A stretch of DNA of 64,000 nt from Pseudomonadota bacterium (GCA_018819925.1 JAHJPG010000134.1:1-64000), one strand, 5' to 3'; shown: positions 1-9,562, counted from the stretch's first letter. The notes: generated by a model not told the origin, from the sequence alone. Numbers and translations: made by a program.

Positions 1-622
<622 letters not shown>

Positions 623-632
<10 letters not shown>

Positions 633-703
633 GGCCCCTCCAGGCGTATCAATGCGTCAACATGTATACCCATTGATACACTTTTTAGGGGCCATGGACC
701 AGG
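623..703 (-). promoter_or_regulatory. Large inverted repeat burying the regulator's ribosome binding site
   Basis: CCTGGTCCATGGCCCCT (623-639) is the exact reverse complement of AGGGGCCATGGACCAGG (687-703). Nested inside is a second perfect repeat, GTATCAATG (646-654) and CATTGATAC (671-679). In the minus-strand transcript the 3' arm contains the Shine-Dalgarno AGGGG and the start ATG of the sigma-54 regulator, so a folded hairpin would hide both. The inner repeat could instead be a DNA operator. Function is inferred; the repeats are seen directly. Confidence 0.6.
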
Positions 704-728
704 TTTTTGCGCGGCGGAGAGGGCTTTT

Positions 729-2759
729 TCAGGAGACCGGGGCCACCTCCACTTGGTTGCAGTGGAAGGCGCTGCTGCCCCCCAGGTCGGCCAGGGCCTG
801 GCTGGTCAGATGGTTTATGCCCGCCCCGCCGGGGGTGTGGGCTCCCCAGTAGAGGCCCTCGGCCACGGTGACCCCGGGCAGCACCGCGTCGCTCACCTGG
901 GCCCGAAGCAGGCACTCTCCCCGGGCGTTAAACACCCGCACCCGGCCGCCGTCCTTGATGCCCCGGGCCGCCGCGTCAAGGGGGTGCAACAAAATGCTTG
1001 CCTCCCCAGCCCGCTGCCGCTGCAAGTCCACCTCGTTGAAGGTGGAATTTAGGAACTGCTCGCGGGGCGGGGTGATGAGCTGCAAGGGATAGGCTCCGCC
1101 GTGGTCGTCGTCCCGGCTGGGCTCTCCGCCGGGCAGGGGGTCCAGGCCCAGGGCGGCTAGGGATTCGGAGTAAAACTCCACCTTGCCCGAGGGGGTGAGG
1201 AAGCCCTCGGCATAGGGGTTGGCCGGGATGTCGGCCTTCAGCGGCCGGCAGGACGACAGGCTCTCCAGGGTGACGCCCTCCAAACAGGGCGAGCCGCCGG
1301 CCAAGAGCCAGGAGATGATTTCCTCCTCGCCGGCCCTGAACACCTCCTCGCTGAAGCCCAGGCGCGCGGCCATCTCCTGGAACACGGCCAGGATGGAGCG
1401 CGATAGGCCCACCGGAGCGATGACCGGCCTGGCCATCTGCACCCAGCGGTGGCCGTAGGCGGTGTAAAGGTCGGTTATCCCCAGGGAGCTGGCCCCGGGC
1501 AACACCAGATCGGCCCAGCGGGCGGTCTCGGTGAGGAACATCTCCTGGCACACCAGGAAAAGGTCTTCCCGGGCAAGGCCCTTGAGCACCGCCGAGGTGT
1601 CGGGAGCCACCACCGCCGGGTTGGACAGATACACCCACAGCAGGTTGATGGGCCGGGGCGCATCCGGGGCCAGGGCCCGGCCCAATTCCACCATGTTCAC
1701 CGTGGGGGTCCCCTCCGGGGCCAGTTCTCCGGCCAGCAGGGGGGCCAGGTCCAAATAGGCTCCCGCCCCGGTGCTGCGGGCTATGCCCCCGCCCCGGCGC
1801 CCGAAGGCCCCCACCAGGGCGGGCAGCAGGGCGATGGCCCGCATGGCCATGCCGCCCTTGAGCTGGCGGGCCGGCCCCCAGCCGGTGCGGATGAAGGGAG
1901 CCTTGGCTCGGCCGTAGGCCCGGCCCAGCTCCACGATCTGCCCGGCGGGAACCCCGGTGAGACGAGCCACGGTTTCCGGCGGGTGCTGGGCGGCCCGCTG
2001 GGCCAGCTCGGCAAAGCCCAGGGTGTGGGCCGCCACATACTCCCGGTCCACCAAATCTTCATCTATCAACACCTGCATAAGGCCCAGGGCCAGGGCGGCG
2101 TCGCTGCCCGGGCGCAGCATCAGATGCATATCCGCCTTGGCCGCTGTCTGGTTGCGGTAGGGATCGACGACCACCAGGCGGGCGCCCTGCTTGCGCGCCT
2201 CTTGGAACCAGGGCCAGGCGTGCAGGTTGGTGCTCAGGGTGTTGCTGCCCCAGATGACGATCAGGTCCGAGTATTGGCTCCAGCTAAGGTCGGTGCTGGG
2301 TCCGGAGCCCAGGCCGTGGGCAAAGCCCGCCGAGGCGGTGGCGCTGCAAATGGTGCGCCCCAGCTTGCTAGCCCCCAGCTTGTGGAAAAAAGCGTGCCCC
2401 CCGTTGCGGTGCACGTGCCCCATGTGCCCGGCGTAGGAGTAGGGCAAAACCGACGAGGCCCCGCTGGCCTCCGCCGTATCGCCCAGCTTCCCCGCGGCCA
2501 GGGAGAGCGCCTGATCCCAGGATATTTCCTTGAACTGGCCCGAGCCCTTGGGGCCGATGCGCAGCAGGGGTGCGCGGAGCCGCTGGGGATGGTGCACCCG
2601 GGCGGGGTACTGGGCCATCTTTTGGCACAGGAAGCCCCGGGTGAAGGGGTGCTGGGGATCGCCCTTCACCGCTGCGGCTCGGCCTCCTTCCACCCGCACC
2701 AAAAGACCGCAGGTGTCGGGGCAGTCAAAGGGGCAAACGCTGGGCCGCCAACCATCCAT
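729..2759 (-). CDS. Molybdopterin bis-MGD oxidoreductase (DMSO reductase family)
   Basis: Catalytic subunit of a Mo/W bis-MGD enzyme, 676 aa. Seen: an N-terminal [4Fe-4S] motif with Cys9, Cys13, Cys17 and Cys45, the cofactor-binding folds, and a C-terminal molydopterin dinucleotide-binding domain (roughly 560-670). Cys138 (in RTICSA) is a candidate metal ligand, by position only. No Tat signal is visible, so it is probably cytoplasmic. No electron-transfer subunit is adjacent, and the next gene in the operon is a sigma-54 activator. The substrate cannot be deduced; formate dehydrogenase-like, hydratase-like or reductase roles are all possible. Start ATG at 2759. Confidence 0.9.
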   Translation of the reverse strand: MDGWRPSVCPFDCPDTCGLLVRVEGGRAAAVKGDPQHPFTRGFLCQKMAQYPARVHHPQRLRAPLLRIGPKGSGQFKEISWDQALSLAAGKLGDTAEASGASSVLPYSYAGHMGHVHRNGGHAFFHKLGASKLGRTICSATASAGFAHGLGSGPSTDLSWSQYSDLIVIWGSNTLSTNLHAWPWFQEARKQGARLVVVDPYRNQTAAKADMHLMLRPGSDAALALGLMQVLIDEDLVDREYVAAHTLGFAELAQRAAQHPPETVARLTGVPAGQIVELGRAYGRAKAPFIRTGWGPARQLKGGMAMRAIALLPALVGAFGRRGGGIARSTGAGAYLDLAPLLAGELAPEGTPTVNMVELGRALAPDAPRPINLLWVYLSNPAVVAPDTSAVLKGLAREDLFLVCQEMFLTETARWADLVLPGASSLGITDLYTAYGHRWVQMARPVIAPVGLSRSILAVFQEMAARLGFSEEVFRAGEEEIISWLLAGGSPCLEGVTLESLSSCRPLKADIPANPYAEGFLTPSGKVEFYSESLAALGLDPLPGGEPSRDDDHGGAYPLQLITPPREQFLNSTFNEVDLQRQRAGEASILLHPLDAAARGIKDGGRVRVFNARGECLLRAQVSDAVLPGVTVAEGLYWGAHTPGGAGINHLTSQALADLGGSSAFHCNQVEVAPVS

Positions 2760-2861
2760 CCCCCAATCCCTTTCCTTTGATTGAACCCCGGCGGGCCCGC
2801 CCAGGCGGGCTGTTCGTTAACTATAGCCCAGGCCGCCCGGCCGCGACAAAGGCGCATCCAG

Positions 2862-2875
2862 GCATGCCTCGTGCC
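2862..2875 (-). promoter_or_regulatory. Candidate sigma-54 (-24/-12) promoter
   Basis: The minus strand reads GGCACGAGGCATGC, with GG and GC ten bases apart as in sigma-54 promoters. It has one mismatch from TTGC in the -12 box. It lies about 100 nt upstream of the molybdopterin oxidoreductase ATG, and the same operon encodes a sigma-54 activator, which makes the match more meaningful than chance alone. Confidence 0.45.
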
Positions 2876-2951
2876 GTCATGGAATTTTACTTCCCCGCCC
2901 GGTGGCTGCGAAGTTTCTTGACCTTTGAGCGGCCGGTGGCTTAAATTATAA

Positions 2952-2969
2952 AAACCTAATATTAGGTTT
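2952..2969. promoter_or_regulatory. Perfect 18-bp palindrome, candidate operator
   Basis: AAACCTAATATTAGGTTT is a perfect palindrome in the divergent region between the molybdopterin operon (minus) and the GntR gene (plus), 77 nt before the GntR start. It could be the GntR autoregulatory operator, or the upstream activator site of the sigma-54 promoter, whose -24 box is about 77 bp away. Confidence 0.6.
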
Positions 2970-3045
2970 ATCCCCGAAGCGGCCAGCCGGCGGCCGGGGT
3001 TTACAGCCAAACATAGGCGCAAACCATCTAGCATGGGATGAAACA

Positions 3046-3747
3046 TTGACCGCCAAAATTTCTCTGGAAAACGTCAAGAAGGGCCGGGTCTCCGACAACG
3101 TCAGGGAGCAGATAACCAACTTGATACTGGCCGGGGAATTAAAGGTGGGGGACCGCCTGCCCACGGAAAACGGGCTGGCCCGCCAGTTGGGGGTGAGCAA
3201 GGTTCCGGTTCGCGAGGCCATGATAAGCATGCAGCAGATGGGCCTTTTGGCCAGCCGGCGGGGAGCCGGAGGGGGCGTGTTCGTTTGCGAGCCCGGCCCC
3301 GAACCAGTGGGCGAGGCCCTCACCCTGATGCTGCGCCTGGGCCAAGCCAGCATCTCCGATCTCACCCAGGCCCGCCTGGCCATAGAGCCCCAGGTGGCCC
3401 GGTTGGCCGCCCAGTTGGCCACTCCCCAAGACCTGGCCCGCCTTGAAGACACCATCACCACATACCAGAGCGCTGTGGAGCGGGAGCAACCGCGCAGCAT
3501 CCGCGACCTGGACTTCCACCTGGCCCTGGCCGACGCCTGCGCCAACCCGGTGTTCAACCTGATCCTGCGGGCCCTGGTCCCCCTGCTCTACAACAACGTG
3601 CGCCTGCGCCGCTTTCAACCCAAGGACCGCAAGCTGGGCATAGCGGGCCACCGGGAAATCTTCGAGGCGGTGCGCCGGGGCGACGCGGAAGCCGCCCAGG
3701 AAGCCATGGCCCGCCATGTGGCCCAGATGGCCACTTTCTGGAAATAA
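3046..3747 (+). CDS. GntR-family (FadR/FCD) transcriptional regulator
   Basis: DNA-binding regulator of 233 aa. An N-terminal winged helix-turn-helix (about residues 10-80, with LPTENGLARQLGVSKVPVREA) is followed by an all-helical FCD ligand-binding domain (about 95-225) carrying the usual acidic and His metal-site residues. The best start is TTG at 3046: no in-frame ATG or GTG lies near, and the nearby ATG triplets are in other frames that stop at once. The stop is 15 nt before ubiD, so it heads the catabolic operon and probably senses its substrate or a product. The 18-bp palindrome upstream is the likely operator. Confidence 0.88.
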   Translation: MTAKISLENVKKGRVSDNVREQITNLILAGELKVGDRLPTENGLARQLGVSKVPVREAMISMQQMGLLASRRGAGGGVFVCEPGPEPVGEALTLMLRLGQASISDLTQARLAIEPQVARLAAQLATPQDLARLEDTITTYQSAVEREQPRSIRDLDFHLALADACANPVFNLILRALVPLLYNNVRLRRFQPKDRKLGIAGHREIFEAVRRGDAEAAQEAMARHVAQMATFWK

Positions 3748-3762
3748 GGAAAGCCAAAACCC

Positions 3763-5151
3763 ATGGGTATGAATCTGACATCCTGGCTGGAGCGGCTGGC
3801 GGCCGAAGCGCCGGAAGAATTGGTGACGGTGCGCCGCCCGGTGGAGCCCGCCGCCTTCGAGAGCGCCGCGGTGGTGGACGCCTTGGAGCGCCAGCGGCGT
3901 TATCCGGCGGTGCTTTTCGAGCAGGTGCGCGACCTTGAGGGACGCCCCACCGATTGCCGCATCCTCAACAACACCTTCGGCACCTTCAAGAAGATCGCCC
4001 TGGCCCTGGGCCTGGACAGCGACCAGCGCATGCCCCTTTTGGAGCGTATGCTGGAGCTTTCCGGGCGCAGCCTGGAGCCGGTGATGGGCGACCCGGCCCA
4101 GGCCCCGGTGCGCCATTGGGCCTGGCAGGACGACGATGTGGACCTGACCCGCCTGCCGATGATCCGCCACACCGAGTTGGACGGCGGGCCCTATTTCACC
4201 CCCATCGTGGTCAGCCGCGGCGCTCAGGGACGCTACAACGTTTCCTGGAACCGCATGCAGTACCTGGACCGCGACCACCTGGCCATCTACATGTCCCCGC
4301 GCCATTTGTGGTCCTACTTCGCCGAGGCCGAGGCCCAGGGACGCGACCTGCCCATCGCGGTGGTCCTGGGCCACCACCCGGCCTTCCACCTTACCGGGGC
4401 CCTCTTGACCCCCCTGGACGCCGATGAGTACGCCGTGGCCGGCGGGGTGATGGGCGCGCCCCTGGAGTTGATCCCCTCCCTCACCTTCGGCGGCGAGCTT
4501 TTGGTGCCCGCCGAGGCGGAACTGGTCTTGGAGGGGCGCATCCTGGCCGGCCAGCGTTGCGTGGAAGGCCCCTTCGGCGAGTTCACCGGCTACGCCGGGC
4601 CACAGCGCCTGTCCTGGGTGGTGGAGATAAGCGCGGTCTACGGCAAACAGCGCCCCACCATAATCGACATCTTCCCCTGCTACAGCGAGCACATGAACGC
4701 CCACCTGCCCATCGAGGCCAGCATCTACCAGCGGGCCAAGCAGGCGGTGCCCGGGGTGCTAAAGACTTGCTGGGTGGGCTCGGGCGGCCCTTTCAACCTG
4801 ATAATCAGCCTGGCCAAGAAAACCGAGGGCGAACCCATGCGCGCCGCCCTGGCGGCCATAAGCGCTTCCAACTTCATAAAGCACGTCATCGTGGTGGACG
4901 AGGACGTGGACCCCGAGGACCTCACCCAGGTGATGTGGGCCCTTTCCAGCCGGGTGCAGGCCGACCAGGACCTGAGCATCCTCAAGAACCTCCAGGGCCA
5001 GGTGCTGGACCCCAGTCTGCGCCACGAGATAAAGACCTCGGGCATGGTCATCGACGCCACCCGGCCCCTGGACCGCCCCTTCCCCCGCCGGGGGGAGGTG
5101 CCCGGGGAGCTGCGCCAGAGCCTTAACCTCGACGATTACCTAGAGGGCTGA
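3763..5151 (+). CDS. UbiD-family prenyl-FMN decarboxylase
   Basis: Reversible (de)carboxylase of 462 aa that needs prenylated FMN from a UbiX partner. The catalytic triad is complete by motif: Arg164 (SWNRMQ), Glu268 and Glu273 (VEGPFGEFTGY), matching the Arg-Glu-Glu set of fungal Fdc1. The length is normal for the family. It sits behind a GntR regulator and 3 nt ahead of a 75-aa zinc-ribbon gene; UbiX is encoded at the other end of the locus (12003-12569). This arrangement resembles non-oxidative hydroxyarylic acid decarboxylases (BsdC/VdcC), but the substrate is not shown by sequence. Start ATG at 3763; ATG at 3769 is also possible. Confidence 0.93.
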   Translation: MGMNLTSWLERLAAEAPEELVTVRRPVEPAAFESAAVVDALERQRRYPAVLFEQVRDLEGRPTDCRILNNTFGTFKKIALALGLDSDQRMPLLERMLELSGRSLEPVMGDPAQAPVRHWAWQDDDVDLTRLPMIRHTELDGGPYFTPIVVSRGAQGRYNVSWNRMQYLDRDHLAIYMSPRHLWSYFAEAEAQGRDLPIAVVLGHHPAFHLTGALLTPLDADEYAVAGGVMGAPLELIPSLTFGGELLVPAEAELVLEGRILAGQRCVEGPFGEFTGYAGPQRLSWVVEISAVYGKQRPTIIDIFPCYSEHMNAHLPIEASIYQRAKQAVPGVLKTCWVGSGGPFNLIISLAKKTEGEPMRAALAAISASNFIKHVIVVDEDVDPEDLTQVMWALSSRVQADQDLSILKNLQGQVLDPSLRHEIKTSGMVIDATRPLDRPFPRRGEVPGELRQSLNLDDYLEG

Positions 5152-5154
5152 ACA

Positions 5155-5382
5155 ATGGACATCTTCAACGTGACATGTCCCTCCTGCGGCCGCGAATATT
5201 ACGCCGACATGCTGCTCTACTCCCTACCGGTGGAGCTGCACTGTCCCTTTTGCGGCCTTTATTTCCACAAGAAGGACAGCCCGGCAATGGTCACCGGAAG
5301 CGCCAACGCCGCGGCGGTGGCCAAGGTGCCCGGCGGGCTGAACCCAAAGAGCATCTACCGCCCCCGCCGGGAGAAGGAATAA
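5155..5382 (+). CDS. 75-aa zinc-ribbon protein, possible decarboxylase small subunit
   Basis: Small protein with two CxxC knuckles (Cys8/Cys11 and Cys30/Cys33) that should bind one zinc, followed by a basic C-terminal tail. It begins 3 nt after ubiD, and its stop overlaps the next start (TAATG), so it is translationally coupled on both sides. Size, position and knuckle pattern recall BsdD/VdcD, the roughly 75-aa third subunit of hydroxyarylic acid decarboxylases. I see no clear residue-level match outside the cysteines, so the analogy is contextual. Confidence 0.75.
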   Translation: MDIFNVTCPSCGREYYADMLLYSLPVELHCPFCGLYFHKKDSPAMVTGSANAAAVAKVPGGLNPKSIYRPRREKE

Positions 5383-7640
5383 TGCCCCGGGACAGCATCG
5401 GCCGCTCGGTGCTCAAACCCGACGCCTGGGACAAGGTTACCGGCGCGGTGCGCTACGCCGGGGACCACCAGCCCGAGGGCGCTTTGCACCTGGCCGTGGC
5501 CCGCTCCAACGAGCCCCACGCCGAACTGAGGGGCATCGACACCGCCCAAGCCAAAGCCGCTCCGGGAGTGGTGGGGGTGTGGACCGCCGCCGACCTGCCC
5601 GGCGAGCTCTTGGTGGGCCCGCGCCTCAAGGACGAGCCGGTGCTGTGCTTGGACAAGGTGCGCCGGGTGGGCGACCCCCTGGCCCTGGTGGCCGCCGAAA
5701 CCCTGGAACAGGCCCAGGCCGCCGCCGAGCTTATCAAGCCGGACTTCGCCCAACTGCCTGGAATCTTCGGCCCGGAGGAATCCCTGGAGCCCGGCGCGCC
5801 GATTATCAACGGCGAAAAGAACCTAGTGTTCGAGCGCAGCCTGCTCAAGGGAGAGGGAGCCGCCGCCCTGGAGGACTGCCCCATCGTCATCGAGCGCACC
5901 TACCGCACCCAGATGATGGAGCACGCCTACCTGGAGCCCGAGGCCGGCCTGGCCTGGTGGGAGGGCGAGGTGCTGGTGGTCAAGCTGCCCACCAAGCACG
6001 CCCACTTCGAGCAGGCCGAGCTGGGCCGGGTGCTGGCCCTGCCCCCTGAGCGCCTACGCATCATCTGCGCCACCATGGGCGGCTATTTCGGTGACAAGCA
6101 GTGCCTCTCCCCGGGCTATTACAGCGCCCTGGCCACCTTCTTCACCGGCCGGCCGGCCCGCATGACCTACAGCCGCGAGGAGTCCTTTCAGGTAAGCACC
6201 AAGCGCCACCCCATGGTCATCACCATGACCACCGGGGCCACGGCCGACGGCCGCCTGGTGGCGGTGAAGGCCGAGCTGTTGGCCGACACCGGCTGCTACG
6301 CCTCCTACGGACCCTCCATCATGACCCGGGCGGTGGTGCACTGCGCCGGGCCTTACGACGTGCCCAACGTTCAGGTGCATGGCCGCCTGGCCTACACCAA
6401 CAACCCGGTGTGCGGGGCCATGCGCGGCTTCGGGGTGCCCCAGGTGGCCATCGCCCACGAGTGCCAGATGGACCTGGTGGCCGCCGCCTGCGGCATCAGC
6501 CCCGCCGAGATTCGGCGCATCAACTTTTTAACTCCCGGCGCGCACACCGCCGCCGGACAAAAACTCGTCGCCTCCGTGGGGATGGGGAAGTGCCTGGAAG
6601 AATCGCTGGAAGCCAGGCGCGGTCTGCCCCCCCATCCCCGCGAGAGCGACCCTGACTGGCTGACCGCCTGGGGTATGGGGGCCACCCACTACGGCATCGG
6701 CCTCACCGGCCTGCCCAACCCCGGGGTGGCCCGCATCATCCTGGGCCCTGACGGCTCGGTGAGCCTTCGGGTGGGCACCGGCGACGGCGGCCAGGGGGCC
6801 TCCACCACCATGGCCATGATCGCGGCCCAGGAATTGGGCCTGGAGCCGGAGCAGGTGGAGGTATTGGCCGGCGACACCGCCTCCTGCCCCAACAGCGGCA
6901 CATCCACCGCCAGCCGCCTCACCTACGTGGTGGGCCGGGCGGTGCAGGAGGCCGGCGGCAAGATGCGTGAGGCGCTGGTGGCGTTGGCCAAACAGGCCAT
7001 GGGCTCGGATGAAGTGAACTGGCAGGACGGCTGCCTTAACATCGGCGGCGAGAGCATGGAACTGGCCCAAGCGGCCGGGCGCTTCCTGTCCCAGCCTTTG
7101 GAGGTGGAGGGGGTCTTCGACCCGCCCACCCACGCGCTGGACCCGGCCACCGGCCAGGGCGCGCCCTATGCCACCTATGCCTTCGCGGTGCACTCGGTGC
7201 AAGTGGCGGTGGAAAAGGCCACCGGCCGGGTGGAGGTGCTGCGCCTGGTGGCCGCCCACGACGTGGGCAAGGTGATCCATCCGGTGAACCTGGCCGCCCA
7301 GATCCAGGGCGCGGCCATGATGGGCCTGGGCTACGCCCTGAGCGAGGAAGTGCTCCTGGAGAGGGGGCGCATCACCAATCCCCACTTCCTGGACTACAAG
7401 CTCCCCCATGCCTGGCCCGCCCCAGAGGTGGTGGTGCGCCTGGTGGAGGAGCCCGAGCCCACCGGGCCCTACGGGGCCAAGGGGGTGGCCGAGCCCGCCC
7501 TGTTGCCCACCGCCCCGGCGGTGCACAACGCGGTGGCCGCCGCCCTGGGCGAGTACACCTATCGCAACCCGGTGTCCACGGAAACTCTGTGGCAGATTCT
7601 AAACCGCCAGCGGCGGCAACAAGGGAACGGCAACACGTGA
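5382..7640 (+). CDS. Xanthine dehydrogenase-family molybdopterin-binding subunit
   Basis: Large Mo-cofactor subunit, 752 aa, of the xanthine dehydrogenase / CO dehydrogenase / 4-hydroxybenzoyl-CoA reductase family. Seen: an a/b hammerhead domain at about 15-120, then the cofactor-binding domain with GGYFGDKQ and GAMRGFGVPQ, and near the C-terminus GAKGVAE, whose Glu matches the family's catalytic base. The start at 5382 overlaps the preceding stop and has GAGAAGGA in front. The open frame extends further upstream only through the zinc-ribbon gene. The [2Fe-2S] and FAD subunits that normally accompany it are absent here. It probably hydroxylates or reduces the aromatic compound handled by UbiD. 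Confidence 0.9.
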   Translation: MPRDSIGRSVLKPDAWDKVTGAVRYAGDHQPEGALHLAVARSNEPHAELRGIDTAQAKAAPGVVGVWTAADLPGELLVGPRLKDEPVLCLDKVRRVGDPLALVAAETLEQAQAAAELIKPDFAQLPGIFGPEESLEPGAPIINGEKNLVFERSLLKGEGAAALEDCPIVIERTYRTQMMEHAYLEPEAGLAWWEGEVLVVKLPTKHAHFEQAELGRVLALPPERLRIICATMGGYFGDKQCLSPGYYSALATFFTGRPARMTYSREESFQVSTKRHPMVITMTTGATADGRLVAVKAELLADTGCYASYGPSIMTRAVVHCAGPYDVPNVQVHGRLAYTNNPVCGAMRGFGVPQVAIAHECQMDLVAAACGISPAEIRRINFLTPGAHTAAGQKLVASVGMGKCLEESLEARRGLPPHPRESDPDWLTAWGMGATHYGIGLTGLPNPGVARIILGPDGSVSLRVGTGDGGQGASTTMAMIAAQELGLEPEQVEVLAGDTASCPNSGTSTASRLTYVVGRAVQEAGGKMREALVALAKQAMGSDEVNWQDGCLNIGGESMELAQAAGRFLSQPLEVEGVFDPPTHALDPATGQGAPYATYAFAVHSVQVAVEKATGRVEVLRLVAAHDVGKVIHPVNLAAQIQGAAMMGLGYALSEEVLLERGRITNPHFLDYKLPHAWPAPEVVVRLVEEPEPTGPYGAKGVAEPALLPTAPAVHNAVAAALGEYTYRNPVSTETLWQILNRQRRQQGNGNT

Positions 7641-9547
7641 GCGTAGAGCGCAAAAGCTGGCGAGAGTATTGGGGAGCCAAAAGCTGGCAGGCCAAATGCG
7701 CCACCCTGGTGGCCGCGGTGCTGGCCCTGTTCCAGATATACACCGCCCTGTTCGGCTCCTTCGACGCCATCATCCAGCGGGCGATTCACCTGGGGTTGGG
7801 CCTTATCCTGCTGTTCTTGGTGAAACCCGGCCTCATCCTCAAAAAAGGCAAGTCCGGCCCCTCCTGGCTGGACTGGGTGTTTCTGGCCTTCTCCGGAGCG
7901 GCCACCGCCTACCTGGTCCTCAACTACGACTGGGTCACCGAAGAGCGCTTCCCCCTTATCACCAAGCTCTCGGCCTGGGAAATGATCCTGGGCATCGGCA
8001 TGGTGCTCATCGTGCTGGAGGCCACGCGGCGCATGTTCAACAAGGGCCTGCTCTTGGTGGTGCTGGCCTTTCTCATCTATCCCTTCGTGGGGCCCTATCT
8101 CTGGGGCGCCTTTCACACCTCGCCCATCACCTTCAGCGACATGGTGGACTTCAACTACCTCTCCCTGGGCGGCATCTTCGGCATCCCCCTGGGGGTGTCG
8201 GCCACGGAGATAGCCCTGTTCGTGATCTTCGGCGCGGTGCTGCTGCACAGCGGGGGTGCCATGCTCTTCAGCAACCTGGCCACCACCATCACCGGCAACA
8301 TGGTGGGCGGCCCGGCCAAGGTGGCGGTGGTGGCCAGCGCGCTCATGGGCACCATCACCGGCAGCGGAGCGGCCAACGTGGCCACCACCGGGGTGGTTAC
8401 CATCCCCATGATGAAACGGGCCGGCTACCGCCCCGAGTTCGCGGGAGCGGTGGAGGCGGTGGCCTCCTGCGGGGGGCAGCTCATGCCCCCGGTAATGGGC
8501 GCGGCCGCCTTTGTAATGAGCGCCTTTTCCGGCATCCCCTACTCCACCATCATCTACTACGCCCTGTTTCCGGCGGTGCTTTATTTCATCAGCGTGTTCA
8601 TCACCGTGGACCTGGAGGCCCGCAAGAACCGCCTGGCCAAACTAAAGGTGGACATCACCCCCGGCCAGACCATGCGCGACTACGGCCACATGCTCATTCC
8701 GTTGGGCCTGTTGATCTACATGCTGGTTAGCGGCTACACCCCCAGCCTGGCCGGCGGGGTGGGAGTGATCTCGGCCCTGGTGATCTGTCAGCTGCGCGAC
8801 ACCACCCGCTTGAATGCGGCGGGCATCCTTAACGCCCTGGAGGCCGGGTGCAAGGGCATGCTAATCGTCACCATATCCACCGCCGCGGCAGGCATAATCG
8901 TGGGCAGCGTGGATCTCACCGGCCTGGGCAACCGCTTGGGCACCGCTTTCGTGGACCTGGCCGGCGGCCACCTGCTCCTAGGCCTGTTCATGGCCATGAT
9001 CATCGCCCTCATCCTGGGTGCGGGCATGCCCACCACCCCGGCCTACATCGTGCAGGTGGCCACGGTGATCCCCGCCCTGGTGGCCCTGGGCCTGCCGGTC
9101 CATGTGGCCCATTTGTTCGCCTTCTACTTCTCTTGCCTGTCGCTGATATCCCCGCCCGTGGCCGCCGCCGCCTTCACCGCCGCGGCCATAGCCGGGGCCG
9201 ACGGCTGGAAGACCGGCTGGACCGCCACCCGCATAGGCATCGTGGCTTTCGTGGTGCCCTTCATGTTCGCCTATGAACAAAGCCTGCTCTTGGAAGGCCC
9301 CTTGGGCAAGATGGCCCTGGACATGAGCACGGCCATACTGGGCGCCGGCTGCTTCGCGTTCGCCGGGGTGGGTTATTTGCTGGGCAATCTCAACCTTTAT
9401 GAGCGAGGCCTGGCTTTTGTCATCGGTATTTTGTTGATAATGCCGGTGAAGGCCTACAGCTTGGCCGGGCTGGCCCTTTTGGCCCTGCTGGTGCTCTGGC
9501 AGCTTTACCGGAGAAAGAAATCGCCCCTAACCGTCATTCCCGAATAG
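7637..9547 (+). CDS. Fused TRAP transporter permease (DctQM type)
   Basis: Integral membrane protein, 636 aa, combining the small four-helix and large multi-helix TRAP subunits, as is usual in TAXI-type TRAP systems. About 16 hydrophobic segments are visible, including GTITGSGAANVATTG of the DctM domain. It imports an organic acid using a cation gradient, with the binding protein encoded next. The start is taken as GTG 7637, which overlaps the upstream stop (GTGA) and has AAGGGA in front. An upstream in-frame ATG at 7589 would overlap the previous gene by 52 nt and is less likely. Confidence 0.92.
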   Translation: MSVERKSWREYWGAKSWQAKCATLVAAVLALFQIYTALFGSFDAIIQRAIHLGLGLILLFLVKPGLILKKGKSGPSWLDWVFLAFSGAATAYLVLNYDWVTEERFPLITKLSAWEMILGIGMVLIVLEATRRMFNKGLLLVVLAFLIYPFVGPYLWGAFHTSPITFSDMVDFNYLSLGGIFGIPLGVSATEIALFVIFGAVLLHSGGAMLFSNLATTITGNMVGGPAKVAVVASALMGTITGSGAANVATTGVVTIPMMKRAGYRPEFAGAVEAVASCGGQLMPPVMGAAAFVMSAFSGIPYSTIIYYALFPAVLYFISVFITVDLEARKNRLAKLKVDITPGQTMRDYGHMLIPLGLLIYMLVSGYTPSLAGGVGVISALVICQLRDTTRLNAAGILNALEAGCKGMLIVTISTAAAGIIVGSVDLTGLGNRLGTAFVDLAGGHLLLGLFMAMIIALILGAGMPTTPAYIVQVATVIPALVALGLPVHVAHLFAFYFSCLSLISPPVAAAAFTAAAIAGADGWKTGWTATRIGIVAFVVPFMFAYEQSLLLEGPLGKMALDMSTAILGAGCFAFAGVGYLLGNLNLYERGLAFVIGILLIMPVKAYSLAGLALLALLVLWQLYRRKKSPLTVIPE

Positions 9548-9562
9548 TTAAGGAGGCCCATC

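Noticed and set aside
1449-2780. 443-codon open frame opposite the molybdopterin oxidoreductase
   Set aside because: Antisense shadow: composition dominated by Gly, His, Gln and Pro, no family motifs, no ribosome site. The opposite frame has clear Fe-S and cofactor motifs.
3139-4704. 521-codon minus-strand frame across gntR and ubiD
   Set aside because: Long only because GC-rich codon bias removes stops in the antisense frame; low-complexity His/Gln/Gly-rich translation.
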